Shown piece after piece: positions 42,444-51,442 of a DNA stretch of 64,000 nucleotides; the stretch's first letter is position 1, and every line of letters begins with the position of its first letter. The position numbers were made by a program, and so were the translations under genes. The notes beneath the pieces are model-generated. The model saw only the letters and a list, made by a program, of their open reading frames with translations, was not told the origin of the DNA and ran no database searches. Origin of the DNA: Mesorhizobium sp. M3A.F.Ca.ET.080.04.2.1 (GTDB lineage: Bacteria > Pseudomonadota > Alphaproteobacteria > Rhizobiales > Rhizobiaceae). The stretch is taken from positions 5,308,501 to 5,372,500 of the forward strand of contig NZ_CP034451.1 of assembly GCF_003952525.1 (NCBI RefSeq). Direction: 5' to 3'.

Positions 42444-43222
42444 ATATTCAAACAGACCTGACGCCGGCCCTTCCCGAAGGCCGGTGGGCGCTCTTCCTTG
42501 ATATCGACGGGACCTTGCTGGAGCACGCCGCGCATCCGGATAGTGTGTCCGTCAGCGCAGAGCTTCGTCTGCTTCTGCAAACGATCGAGCGCCAGCTGGA
42601 CGGTGCGCTCGCCTTCATCACCGGCCGCTCGATTGCGGCCGTCGACCACCTTTTCAAGCCCTTGAAACTGCGCATCGCCGGCCTCTACGGGCTGGAGCAC
42701 AGGCTGACGCCGGACGGGCAGATCGAGGCCGCCGACGAGCCGGCGGACATGGCCGCACTTGCCGACGAGATCGAACTGGAACTGGCGAGCAAGGCCGTCT
42801 ATGTCGAGCGCAAGGGCCCGGTGCTTGCTATCCATACAAGGGCGGCGCCGCATCTCCTGGCTCGCGCGACGGAACTGGTCGAGACGGCGCTTGCCCGATT
42901 GCCGCAAGGATATCGCGTCATTGCCGGCAATGCCGGCGTCGAGCTGATGCCGCTCGAAGCGGCCAAGGGCGCGGCAATCCGGCGCTTCATGCAACTCGAT
43001 CCCTTCACCGGCCGGCGCCCGGTTTTCCTCGGCGACGACACATCGGATGAAAACGGCTTCGACACGGTCAATGCCGCCGGCGGGGTGTCGATCCGGGTGA
43101 AGCCGCAGGGCGAGACGGCGGCACGCTTCGTTCTTGAGGACGTCACAGGTGCGATCGCTTGGCTCGAGGCCAATTTCGGCGATCCGGCCAAACAGGCAGG
43201 CCGCAGCGGTCTGGTTGCATAG
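42440..43222 (+). CDS. otsB: Trehalose-6-phosphate phosphatase
   Basis: 260 residues of the HAD superfamily: FLDIDGTLLE (nucleophile Asp and acid Asp), FITGRSIAAVDHLF and LGDDTSDENGFDTV (metal-binding acids). It dephosphorylates trehalose 6-phosphate from OtsA to trehalose, an osmoprotectant. It is translationally coupled to otsA and ends only 5 nt from the convergent ABC transporter operon. Expression is expected to follow the stress promoter before otsA. Confidence 0.94.
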   Translation: MNIQTDLTPALPEGRWALFLDIDGTLLEHAAHPDSVSVSAELRLLLQTIERQLDGALAFITGRSIAAVDHLFKPLKLRIAGLYGLEHRLTPDGQIEAADEPADMAALADEIELELASKAVYVERKGPVLAIHTRAAPHLLARATELVETALARLPQGYRVIAGNAGVELMPLEAAKGAAIRRFMQLDPFTGRRPVFLGDDTSDENGFDTVNAAGGVSIRVKPQGETAARFVLEDVTGAIAWLEANFGDPAKQAGRSGLVA

Positions 43223-43227
43223 CGCTG

Positions 43228-44304
43228 CTAAGCGGGAAACAGGAAGGCACTGCCCGGATCGAAAAACACCTGCCGCCGGCCGGGCGATGCATCATGCGTT
43301 GTCGCGGCCGATGATGTCGGCCTGATGTCGATTTCCTGTCCGGCGTCCGTGCGCGCGACGATGCGTCGACGCTCGCCGTAGAAGGCGACATCGACGATCT
43401 CGACGGAAAGCTCGGCGTTGTTCACATCGCGTTCGAGACGAAACGCCTCCGGCCTGATCATCAGTCTGGTTTTCTGACCCCGCTCGAAGCTGCCATTTGC
43501 GTTGATGCCGGAGACAAGCGAGCCGTCGCCGAGGCGGATGGTGGAGGCCCCGCCTACGGTTTCCAGATGCTCGGCGGCGAGAAAATTCGAATTGCCGATG
43601 AAGCCGGCGACGAAATCGGTGGCCGGCCTGAGATAGAGGTCTTCGCCCGTGCCGATCTGCTCGATGCGGCCCTCCTTGAACAGCGCGATGCGGTCCGACA
43701 GATGCAACGCTTCTTCCTGGTCGTGGGTGACGTAAAGGATGGTGACGCCGGTCTCGCGGTGGATGCGGCGGATTTCGGCCTGGATCTCCTCGCGCAGTTT
43801 CTTGTCGAGCGCCGAGAGCGGCTCGTCCATCAGCAGGATCGGCGGATCGTAAGCCAGCGCGCGGGCGAGCGCGACGCGCTGCTGCTGGCCGCCCGAGAGC
43901 GCGGCCGGCAGCCGCTGGGCGAAGCTTTCGAGACGCACCAGGGCGAGCATGTCGGCCACCTTGCGCTTGACCTCGACGTCAGGCCGACGGCGAACGCGGA
44001 GCGGGAAGGCGACGTTCTCGGCGACGCTCAGATGCGGGAAAAGGGTGTAGCGCTGAAACACCATGCCGATATTACGCTTGTGCGAGGGCACTGAAAGCAG
44101 CGACTTCCCTTGCAGCAGCACGTCGCCCGCGGTCGGATCCTGGAAGCCGGCGATGGCATAGAGCGTCGTCGACTTGCCCGACCCCGACGGTCCGAGAAAG
44201 GTCAGGAATTGGCCCTTCGGAATGTCCAGCGTCACGTCATGAACGGCCGTGAAGGCACCGAATGCCTTGCGCAATTTGCGGATCGAGAGGAAGGGCTGGG
44301 TCAT
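43228..44304 (-). CDS. PotA-type ABC transporter ATP-binding protein
   Basis: 358 residues: Walker A GPSGSGKSTTLYAIA, signature LSGGQQQRVALARALAY, Walker B PILLMDEPLSAL, and a C-terminal TOBE-like domain (RLMIRPEAFRLERDV). It belongs to the spermidine/putrescine-ferric iron subclass. It overlaps the upstream permease by 4 nt and is the last gene of the eight-gene operon led by the DUF1185 gene. The imported compound is probably the substrate of the monooxygenase and dehydrogenase encoded upstream; identity unknown. Confidence 0.92.
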   Translation of the reverse strand: MTQPFLSIRKLRKAFGAFTAVHDVTLDIPKGQFLTFLGPSGSGKSTTLYAIAGFQDPTAGDVLLQGKSLLSVPSHKRNIGMVFQRYTLFPHLSVAENVAFPLRVRRRPDVEVKRKVADMLALVRLESFAQRLPAALSGGQQQRVALARALAYDPPILLMDEPLSALDKKLREEIQAEIRRIHRETGVTILYVTHDQEEALHLSDRIALFKEGRIEQIGTGEDLYLRPATDFVAGFIGNSNFLAAEHLETVGGASTIRLGDGSLVSGINANGSFERGQKTRLMIRPEAFRLERDVNNAELSVEIVDVAFYGERRRIVARTDAGQEIDIRPTSSAATTHDASPGRRQVFFDPGSAFLFPA

Positions 44305-45101
44305 GTCTGCAGCTTCCGGCGCAAGAGTGCCGTCGCGACCATCAGGGCGAGCGTCAGAGCGACCAGCAGGCTGGAGGCGGCGGCGATGACGGGTGTGAGG
44401 TCGGACCTCAGGCTGCCCCAGATCTTGACCGGCAAGGTCTGCAAGGTGGGGCTGGCCATGAAGATCGCCACGACCACTTCGTCCCAGGAGGCGAGGAAGG
44501 AAAAGATCGCAGCGGAGAAGATGCCGATGCGAATCGACGGCAGAGTGATCCTAAGCTTGGCCTGCATAGGGCTCGCACCGCAGACGATGGCCGCGTCCTC
44601 TATCGACTTGTCGAAACCTTCAAGCGCCGTCGCGATCGGGATGATGGCGAAGGGAAGCGCAAGCACGGTGTGGGCGATGACGAATCCGACCGTGGTTCCG
44701 CCGAGCCCCAGACGCAGGAAGAAAGCGTAGATGGCGATGGCGAAGACGACGACCGGCAGCACCATCGGCGTCAGCAGCAGACCGCGCAGGATCTCGCGCC
44801 CACCGAAATTGCCGCGAACCAGCGCGAAAGAAGCGAGCATCCCGATGCCCACCGCGAGCACCGCCGTCATCGCCGCGATACGGGCGCTGGTGAGCGCCGC
44901 CTCGATCCAAGACGGATCGGCGAACAGCTCCTGATACCATTTCAGCGTCCAGCCGGGCGGCGGAAAGGCCAGCCACCGCGACGAGCCGAAGGAAAGCAGC
45001 ACGATGAAGATCACGGGCAGCAGCAGGAAGGCCGCGACCAGCATGGTGAAGGCGAGCAGTGCAGGTTTCAGCCAGCCGAGGCGGTCATAGTCGAGCAGCA
45101 T
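44301..45101 (-). CDS. PotC-type ABC transporter permease
   Basis: 266 residues from the ATG at 45101 (MLLDYDRLGWLKPALLAFTM); an upstream in-frame start at 45155 overlaps the previous gene. Six hydrophobic segments, with the EAA-type loop DAAIVCGASPMQAKLRITLP. It is an inner-membrane subunit with the adjacent PotB-like permease. One nucleotide separates its start from the previous stop, so the two are co-translated. Substrate unknown. Confidence 0.9.
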   Translation of the reverse strand: MLLDYDRLGWLKPALLAFTMLVAAFLLLPVIFIVLLSFGSSRWLAFPPPGWTLKWYQELFADPSWIEAALTSARIAAMTAVLAVGIGMLASFALVRGNFGGREILRGLLLTPMVLPVVVFAIAIYAFFLRLGLGGTTVGFVIAHTVLALPFAIIPIATALEGFDKSIEDAAIVCGASPMQAKLRITLPSIRIGIFSAAIFSFLASWDEVVVAIFMASPTLQTLPVKIWGSLRSDLTPVIAAASSLLVALTLALMVATALLRRKLQT

Positions 45102-45102
45102 T

Positions 45103-45963
45103 TCAGACGCCTCCCGCCGTGCGCTTGGCGCCAACGAGGCGCAATTGCAGCGCATAGAGCGCCATGGTGACGATGAGCAGGATGAAAGCGGCGGCGCTGC
45201 CCAGCCCCCAGTTGAGCAGAGACTGGATCATCTGCGCGATCATTTCGGCGAGCATCATATTCGAGGTGCCGCCGAGCAGCGCCGGCGTGACGAAGTAGCC
45301 GAGCGACATGACGAACACCATCAGGCCGCCGGCGGCGATGCCGGGAAGCGAGAGCGGCAGCAGGATGCGCCGGAAGGCGGCGAGCGGGCTCGCGCCGCAA
45401 AGCGCGGCCGCGCGCAGCGTCATCGGGTCGATCGCCCGCAAGCTGCCGACCAGCGGCAGGATCATGAAGGGCAGCATGATGTAGACCATGCCGATGGTGA
45501 CGCCAGTGAGATTGTTGATGAGCGGCAGCGGCTGGTCGATGATGCCCACGGCCATCAGCGCCCGGTTGATGACGCCGGTGCGCTGCAGCAGCACCATCCA
45601 GGCATAGGTTCGCGTCAACAGGTTGGTCCACATCGACAGGATGATGATGCCGAACAGGATCGAGGCGAGCGCCGGCGGCATGATCGCCAGCATCCAGGCG
45701 ACCGGAAACGCGACGAGCACCGTGACGATCGTGACGACCAAGGCGACCAGGAAGGTGTTGAAGAACACCCGTGCGTAAGTGCCGTCGCCCAGCAGCGCCG
45801 CATAATTCTGCAGGCCGGGCGCGGGATCGGTGACGCTGCGCAGCAGCAGCGCCAGAACTGGGACGACGAAGAACAGGCCGATCAGGGCCAGCGCCGGCAC
45901 CAGGCCGCCGAGGCCCGCCGGTACTCGCGTGATCGCGATGCCTTGCCGTGCTTCCACCGACAT
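45103..45963 (-). CDS. PotB-type ABC transporter permease
   Basis: 286 residues with a long N-terminal membrane segment (LVPALALIGLFFVVPVLALL), TRTYAWMVLLQRTGVINRAL and the EAA-type loop AAALCGASPLAAFRRILLPL. It is the first permease of the PotABCD-like importer. An 84-nt gap with a perfect 26-nt palindrome separates it from the binding-protein gene, a usual arrangement for producing more binding protein than membrane subunits. Confidence 0.9.
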   Translation of the reverse strand: MSVEARQGIAITRVPAGLGGLVPALALIGLFFVVPVLALLLRSVTDPAPGLQNYAALLGDGTYARVFFNTFLVALVVTIVTVLVAFPVAWMLAIMPPALASILFGIIILSMWTNLLTRTYAWMVLLQRTGVINRALMAVGIIDQPLPLINNLTGVTIGMVYIMLPFMILPLVGSLRAIDPMTLRAAALCGASPLAAFRRILLPLSLPGIAAGGLMVFVMSLGYFVTPALLGGTSNMMLAEMIAQMIQSLLNWGLGSAAAFILLIVTMALYALQLRLVGAKRTAGGV

Positions 45964-46001
45964 GTCGGTATTCCCAAGTTGTGGGCGCTATCCCGAGTTG
46001 G

Positions 46002-46027
46002 GGATCGGGACGGCGCCGTCCCGATCC
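46002..46027. repeat. Perfect 26-nt palindrome between binding-protein and permease genes
   Basis: GGATCGGGACGGC followed directly by its reverse complement GCCGTCCCGATCC. As RNA this gives an 11-bp stem with a 4-nt loop. It lies 20 nt after the binding-protein stop, so it likely protects or attenuates the operon mRNA. No U-tract is present. Confidence 0.65.
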
Positions 46028-46047
46028 TTGTCAGAAATGCGCGGACG

Positions 46048-47052
46048 TCACTTCGCCTGCCATGCGTACCAGCGCGTGGCGATCTCGTCGCGATGCTCGG
46101 CCCAGTAGTTCATGTCGAGGTTGATCTGGCCGTCGACATGGGCGTCGGGCAGACCCTTGACCACGTCGGCGGGCATCTCGGCCTTGGCCTTGGTGTTGAT
46201 CGGCGCGTAGCCGCTCGCCTCGGCGAATTTCGCCTGGCCGGTCGGGCTGGCCGCTGCGGCGAGGAACTTCATGGCAGCGTCCTTGTTCTTGGCGCCCTTC
46301 GGCACCACGAGAACGTCCGCGGCGGTCAGGTTCTGGTTCCAAGAGACGCCGACATCGGCGCCCTCCTTCTCCAGCGCGAAGACGCGACCGTTCCAGAGCT
46401 GGCCGAAGGCGGCTTCGCCGGAGGCGATCAATTGCTGCGATTCGGCGCCACCGCCCCACCAGACGATGTCCGACTTGATGGTATCGAGCTTCTTGAAGGC
46501 GCGCTCAAGGTCAAGCGGATAGAGCTTGTCGGCCGGCACGCCGTCGGCGAGCAGCGCGATCTCGATCACGCCCGGCGCCGACCATTTGTAGAAGGTGCGC
46601 TTGCCGGGGAACTTCTTGGTGTCGAACATGTCGGCCCAGCTTGCCGGCTCACCGGAAACGGCGCCCTTGTTCCAGGCCAAAACGAAGGAATAGTAGAAGC
46701 TGCCGACGGCATGCTCGTTGCTGAAGCGGGGGTCGAGGTCGGCCTTGGGCACGACGGCGAAGTCGATCGGCTCGAGCAGGCCGTCCTTGGCCGCCTTGAT
46801 GGCGAAGTCCATCTCGACGTCGACGACGTCCCAGGTCACGTTCTTGGCGTCGACCATGGCCTTCAGCTTGCCGTAGTCGGTCGGACCGTCCTGCAGAACC
46901 TTGATGCCGGACGAGGCCGCGAAGGGTTCTGCCCAGGACTTCGTCTGGGCTTCCTGGGTCGTTCCGCCCCAGCTGGTGAACACCATTTCGTCGGCCTTTG
47001 CGGCCGTGGTCGCCATCAGCCCGGCAAGGATGCCGGCGAAAATCAGCTTCAT
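46048..47052 (-). CDS. PotD-type ABC transporter substrate-binding protein
   Basis: 334 residues. The signal peptide (MKLIFAGILAGLMATTAAKA, cleavage before DE) is followed by VFTSWGGTTQEAQTKSWAEP, typical of spermidine/putrescine-type (family 1/6) periplasmic binding proteins. YDKLKA-like YGKLKAMVDAKNVTWDVVD also fits. It captures an unknown, perhaps cationic or amino-acid-like, compound for the PotBC-like permeases. It is preceded by the aldehyde dehydrogenase gene by 63 nt. Confidence 0.92.
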   Translation of the reverse strand: MKLIFAGILAGLMATTAAKADEMVFTSWGGTTQEAQTKSWAEPFAASSGIKVLQDGPTDYGKLKAMVDAKNVTWDVVDVEMDFAIKAAKDGLLEPIDFAVVPKADLDPRFSNEHAVGSFYYSFVLAWNKGAVSGEPASWADMFDTKKFPGKRTFYKWSAPGVIEIALLADGVPADKLYPLDLERAFKKLDTIKSDIVWWGGGAESQQLIASGEAAFGQLWNGRVFALEKEGADVGVSWNQNLTAADVLVVPKGAKNKDAAMKFLAAAASPTGQAKFAEASGYAPINTKAKAEMPADVVKGLPDAHVDGQINLDMNYWAEHRDEIATRWYAWQAK

Positions 47053-47115
47053 GTCATTCTCCTCTGATTGGTCTGTTCCGTTTGTTGTTCTTCAGTGCAC
47101 CGTCGCCTTGGCGCC

Positions 47116-48591
47116 TCAGCGCATGACGAAGGGATCGGGGATCGGATCGTCGGAGGTGCGGATCCACACCGACTTCGAGCGCGTGTAATCGCGGATGGCA
47201 TCGAGGCCGCCTTCGCGGCCAAGCCCTGAAAGGCCGTAGCCGCCGAACGGGACCAGGGGCGACACGGCGCGGTAGGTGTTGACCCAGACCACGCCGGCAT
47301 GGATGCCGCGCGCCACGCGATGCGCCTTGGCGAGATTGCTGGTGAAGACGCCGGAAGCGAGCCCGAAGGGCGTGTCGTTGGCGAGCGCCAGCGCTTGCGC
47401 CTCGGTGTCGAAGGCGAGCACGCTGAGCACCGGGCCGAACAACTCCTCGCGCACGCAGGCGAGTGCCTGATCCGGCGCCTCGACGATCGTTGGCGCGTAG
47501 TAGAAGCCAACAGAGTTGCCCTCGGGCCGGCCGCCGCCGGTGACCAGCCGGCCGCCACCGGCCACGCTTTGCGCGACGATCGCTTCGATACGTTCGCGTT
47601 GGCGCGAGGTGGCGAGCGGCCCCATCTCGGTGGCGGGATCCTGCGGGTCGCCGATGGCGATGGCTTCGGCCTTCTGTTTCAGTCGCGCAAGGAAGTCGTC
47701 CTTTGCCGAGCGCTCGACAAGAAGCCGCGAGCCGGCGACGCAGCTCTGCCCCGTTGCCGCGAAGATGCCGGCCACGACAGCGTTGGCGGCACTGTCGAGA
47801 TCGGCGTCGGCGAAGACGACGACCGGGCTCTTGCCGCCGAGCTCGAGCGTCGTGTAGGCGAGGTTCTCGGCCGTGTTGGCGACAATGCGCCTGGCAGTCG
47901 CGGGGCCGCCGGTGAAGGCGACGCGGGCGACCAGCGGATGGCTGGTCAGGCGATGCCCGCAATCATGCCCGAAGCCGGTCAGGATGTTGACGCTTCCGGC
48001 CGGAAATCCAGCTTCGTGCACGAGCTCGGCGAAGGCGAGGAGGGGCGCCGGGCCATCCTCGGAAGCCTTGAGGACGACGGTGCAGCCGGCAGCCAGCGCC
48101 GGGCCGAGCTTGACCGCAGACAGGAAGAGCTGTGAGTTCCAGGGCACGATCGCCGCGACAACGCCTATCGGCTCGGGCCGCACGGTGACCTCCATGTCGG
48201 CCTTGTCGATCGGGATGAAGGCGCCTTCGTGCTTGTCGGCCAGCCCGCCATAGTAGCGGTAGTAGTCGCCGACATAGGCGATCTGCGCGCGCGTCTCGTG
48301 GATGATCTTGCCGGTGTCGCGTGTCTCCAACTCGGCCAGCCGGCCGGCATTGGCGGCGACGAGATCGCCGAGCCTGACCAAAAGCTTGCCGCGCGCGGTC
48401 GCCGTCATCGCCGCCCAGGGACCGGAGCGCAACGCCCGGTGCGCGGCCTCCACAGCGCGGTCGACATCGGCAATGGTCGCGGCCGGCATCGTCGCCCAGG
48501 GCATGCCCGTTGAGGGATCGATGCTGTCGAAGGTGGAGGACGCTTCGGCGAACTGGCCGTCTATGTAGTTCCTGAAGGCGGTGCTGCTCAT
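47116..48591 (-). CDS. Aldehyde dehydrogenase family protein
   Basis: 491 residues: VVAAIVPWNSQLFLSAVKLG (cofactor binding), FTGGPATARRIV, LELGGKSPVVVFADAD (catalytic Glu), ATGQSCVAGSRLLVE (catalytic Cys) and a normal C-terminus. It oxidises an aldehyde to an acid with NAD(P). Its start overlaps the LLM oxidoreductase stop by 4 nt, so it probably acts on the product of that enzyme or of the hydrolase encoded upstream. It is paralogous in fold, but not closely, to the ectoine-locus dehydrogenase. Confidence 0.93.
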   Translation of the reverse strand: MSSTAFRNYIDGQFAEASSTFDSIDPSTGMPWATMPAATIADVDRAVEAAHRALRSGPWAAMTATARGKLLVRLGDLVAANAGRLAELETRDTGKIIHETRAQIAYVGDYYRYYGGLADKHEGAFIPIDKADMEVTVRPEPIGVVAAIVPWNSQLFLSAVKLGPALAAGCTVVLKASEDGPAPLLAFAELVHEAGFPAGSVNILTGFGHDCGHRLTSHPLVARVAFTGGPATARRIVANTAENLAYTTLELGGKSPVVVFADADLDSAANAVVAGIFAATGQSCVAGSRLLVERSAKDDFLARLKQKAEAIAIGDPQDPATEMGPLATSRQRERIEAIVAQSVAGGGRLVTGGGRPEGNSVGFYYAPTIVEAPDQALACVREELFGPVLSVLAFDTEAQALALANDTPFGLASGVFTSNLAKAHRVARGIHAGVVWVNTYRAVSPLVPFGGYGLSGLGREGGLDAIRDYTRSKSVWIRTSDDPIPDPFVMR

Positions 48592-49646
48592 GGCGACCTC
48601 GCTTCAGCCGTCCGGAAGGCCGGCATCACCCTGTCGATGAAGAGCTGCAGCGATTTCTTCTTGCGCTGATGCGAGAGGCCGCTGTCGATCCAGATCGAAT
48701 ACTGGTCGTAGCCCTGCGCCTCATAGGTCTTGAGCCTGGCGATCACCTCGACGGCTTCGCCGATGACCAGGTTCTGGTGCATCTTGTCCGGGGCATATTG
48801 CGGCATGGCCGCAGTCTCATCGGCAGTGAGCGGCGCCAATATGCCTTGATGCACCGGCTTCTTGTTCTGGAACCAGGCGCCGAACTGGCAATAGAAGGTC
48901 GACAGGTCGTGGCTAAGCCGGTCGGCATCGGCCGCATCCTCGGCGACGAAAGTGTGCATCAAGAGCATGATCTCCGGCCGTGCGATCTGCGGATGGGCGG
49001 CGCAGGCAGTGTTGAAGCGATCCATGAGGCTCGCCACCTCGCCGTCGCCGGAGGCAAGCGGCGTGACCTGCACATTGCATTGGTTGGCGACGGCAAAGTC
49101 ATGCGAATTCGGGTCCCGGGCGGCGACCCAGATCGGCGGGTAGGGCTTTTGCAAGGGCTTGGGGGAGGATGTGGTTGGCGGGAACTGCCAGAACTCGCCG
49201 GAATGCTCGTAGTCGCCGTCCCAGAGGCCGCGGATCGCCGGTATCATTTCGCGCATGCGCTGACCGGCGCCCCAGGCGTCCAGCCCCGGGAAGACGCGCT
49301 GGTATTCATAGCTGTAGGCGCCGCGCGCGATGCCCAGATCCAGCCTGCCACCGGCGATGACGTCGGTCATCGCCGCCTCGCCGGCAAGTTTGATCGGGTG
49401 CCAGAAGGGCGCGATGATGGTTCCGGTGCCGAGGCGGATGGTTTTCGCTTTCGCGGCGAGATAGGCGATGTTGATGAACGGATTGGGCGAGATGGTGAAC
49501 TCCATCCCGTGATGCTCGCCGATCCAGGCTGTTTCGAAGCCCGCCTGTTCTGCGAGCAGGACGAGTTCTTCCAGTTCCGTCAGCAGCTCGGAATGCGGCT
49601 TGGCGAGGTCCGAGCGCTCCATATGGACAAAAAGCGAAAACTTCAT
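48588..49646 (-). CDS. LLM class flavin-dependent oxidoreductase (monooxygenase component)
   Basis: 352 residues from the ATG at 49646 (MKFSLFVHMERSDLAKPHSE), with GGTGAG upstream. It is a luciferase-like TIM barrel: AWIGEHHGMEFTISPNPFIN, TIRLGTGTIIAPFWHPIKLA and GRLDLGIARGAYSYEYQRVF. Such enzymes use reduced flavin supplied by a separate reductase; the adjacent upstream gene encodes a flavin reductase domain, so they form a two-component monooxygenase. The organic substrate is not identifiable. Confidence 0.91.
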   Translation of the reverse strand: MKFSLFVHMERSDLAKPHSELLTELEELVLLAEQAGFETAWIGEHHGMEFTISPNPFINIAYLAAKAKTIRLGTGTIIAPFWHPIKLAGEAAMTDVIAGGRLDLGIARGAYSYEYQRVFPGLDAWGAGQRMREMIPAIRGLWDGDYEHSGEFWQFPPTTSSPKPLQKPYPPIWVAARDPNSHDFAVANQCNVQVTPLASGDGEVASLMDRFNTACAAHPQIARPEIMLLMHTFVAEDAADADRLSHDLSTFYCQFGAWFQNKKPVHQGILAPLTADETAAMPQYAPDKMHQNLVIGEAVEVIARLKTYEAQGYDQYSIWIDSGLSHQRKKKSLQLFIDRVMPAFRTAEARSP

Positions 49647-49651
49647 CGGTC

Positions 49652-51442
49652 TCACCCGTGGCTGGTATGGATTGTCGCTGACAGCGCTGGCTTGGCGAGC
49701 GGCCGGACCTCGCCTTCGACCTCGTTGCCGATATAGACGCCGAACTGATCCTCGGTGCGTTCGCGCGCATAGCGGGCGAGCATCGAGCGGACAGCCGGGT
49801 CGGCGATCTTCAAATCGGCAAGCCGCTCGATATCGACAAGGCGGAGTTGGCCGTCATCGGGGAGCGGAGCCTGTACCGTGCCGCGATAATAGACATGCGT
49901 GCGGGCGGCGTCCTTGGCATCGTCCCATACAGCGAAGAGAAAGCCGAGTTCGGCATCGATGGCCTTGGCGGCGAGCCGTCCCTTGAGGCTGCGAGCGTCG
50001 CTGGCGGTGCCAAGGCCAAGTCCGGACGGCAGTTGATAAGAACCGTCGGCGGTTTCGAAGAACAGCACGCGGCCTTCGCTTTCCAGGATGGCGCCGACCT
50101 CGGTTCCGGGCGGTGCGGCGGCAAGGGCCTCCTGGCTGAGCCCCGGCGCGACATAGGCGCCCCGGCAATAGCCGAGAGGCTGGGCGCCACTATGGGTGAA
50201 AGCCTGGACGCGGCCGATGAGGATCGAATGGTCGCCGGCGTCGACCAACTTTTCCATGCCGCAGTCGAACACCGCGACCGACCCATCGATCAGAGGATTT
50301 CCGGTTTGTCCGGGCTGCCAAACCACGGAGGCGAATTTGTCCGCGGCCTTTGAGGCGAAGATGCCGGACGCAGACTTCTGGGCCTCCGACAGGATGTTGA
50401 CGGCAAAGCCCCTGGAAGTCGAGAAGGCCTGGTGCCCGAGAGCCTTCTTGGCGATGCAGACAAGCACGAGCGGCGGTTCGAGCGAGACCGAGGTGAAGGA
50501 GTTGGCAGTGAAGCCGCGCGGGTCGCCAGCCTCGTCGATGGTTGTCACGATGGTGACGCCGGTCAGGAAGGAGCCGAGCGCACGCCGGAACTCGACGACG
50601 TCGAATACGGGGCCGACGTCAACGCTTGTCGAAACGTCCGCCACTTGGTCAAGAAATGCAGTGATGTGCTGAGTCACTTTTGCCGGCGAAGCGATTGTCA
50701 TCATGTGTTTTTCGCCATTGAGCACAAGGCATTGCCCCGCCGGCGCGAGCCGCGCCATCGCGGCAGACATTGCGGGGGTCGAGTTGCGGTCTTCGGACCC
50801 GGTCATGAAAAGAGCCGGCGCGGCAAGAGCGGCCAGGTGATCGGCATGCGCCGTGTCGGCGCATGCAAAGAGCCGATAAGTTCGTGCATAGCCTTCCGCA
50901 TCGACGCTTTCGAGCGCTGCGCGGGCCGTCGCGGCCGCGTCTTCCAGAGCGGGCGGGACAGGATTGCCGAACCAGCGGGCGATCGTCGCGGCTATGGCTG
51001 ACGGATCGCCGGGGCCGCCGAGCGCGGCCGCTCGATCTCGCACCGCCTGTGCGAGTTCGGGCGGTCGGCGGAACACGGCATTGAGGCAGACGAGTGAACT
51101 GACGCGCGAGGGGGAACGAAGGGCGATCTCCTGCGCGACCAGCGCGCCCATGGAGTGGCCGATGACCGCGACGCGCTTGAGGCCGAGACGATCGAGCAGC
51201 CGGATAGCCTGCTCGGCGAAGTCGGACAGACCGGCATTTTCCGGGGGCAGGGGGGAGACGCCATGGCCGAGCATGTCGATGGCGATGAGGTCGAACCGGT
51301 CCTGCATCGAGGCGATCTGCGGCTGCCAGATCGAAGCATCCATGCCGACGCCGTGGATGAGAAGGACAGGCGCGCCGGAACCGGCCCGGATAAAGCCGGT
51401 GCCATCGGGAGCCGTGCTCCGGATCATCGCGGCGTCAGCCAT
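49652..51442 (-). CDS. Alpha/beta hydrolase fused to flavin reductase
   Basis: 596 residues in three parts. About 1-255 is an alpha/beta hydrolase: LLIHGVGMDASIWQPQIASM and the nucleophile elbow GHSMGA. About 270-430 is a flavin reductase-like FMN-binding domain: FLTGVTIVTTIDEAGDPRGF and TANSFTSVSLEPPLVLVCIA. About 430-596 is a further region (RVLFFETADGSYQLPSGLGL) reminiscent of the extra C-terminal domain of some flavin reductases. It likely feeds reduced FMN to the LLM enzyme encoded 5 nt downstream and hydrolyses a pathway ester, amide or lactone. No frameshift is visible at the junction. Confidence 0.9.
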   Translation of the reverse strand: MADAAMIRSTAPDGTGFIRAGSGAPVLLIHGVGMDASIWQPQIASMQDRFDLIAIDMLGHGVSPLPPENAGLSDFAEQAIRLLDRLGLKRVAVIGHSMGALVAQEIALRSPSRVSSLVCLNAVFRRPPELAQAVRDRAAALGGPGDPSAIAATIARWFGNPVPPALEDAAATARAALESVDAEGYARTYRLFACADTAHADHLAALAAPALFMTGSEDRNSTPAMSAAMARLAPAGQCLVLNGEKHMMTIASPAKVTQHITAFLDQVADVSTSVDVGPVFDVVEFRRALGSFLTGVTIVTTIDEAGDPRGFTANSFTSVSLEPPLVLVCIAKKALGHQAFSTSRGFAVNILSEAQKSASGIFASKAADKFASVVWQPGQTGNPLIDGSVAVFDCGMEKLVDAGDHSILIGRVQAFTHSGAQPLGYCRGAYVAPGLSQEALAAAPPGTEVGAILESEGRVLFFETADGSYQLPSGLGLGTASDARSLKGRLAAKAIDAELGFLFAVWDDAKDAARTHVYYRGTVQAPLPDDGQLRLVDIERLADLKIADPAVRSMLARYARERTEDQFGVYIGNEVEGEVRPLAKPALSATIHTSHG

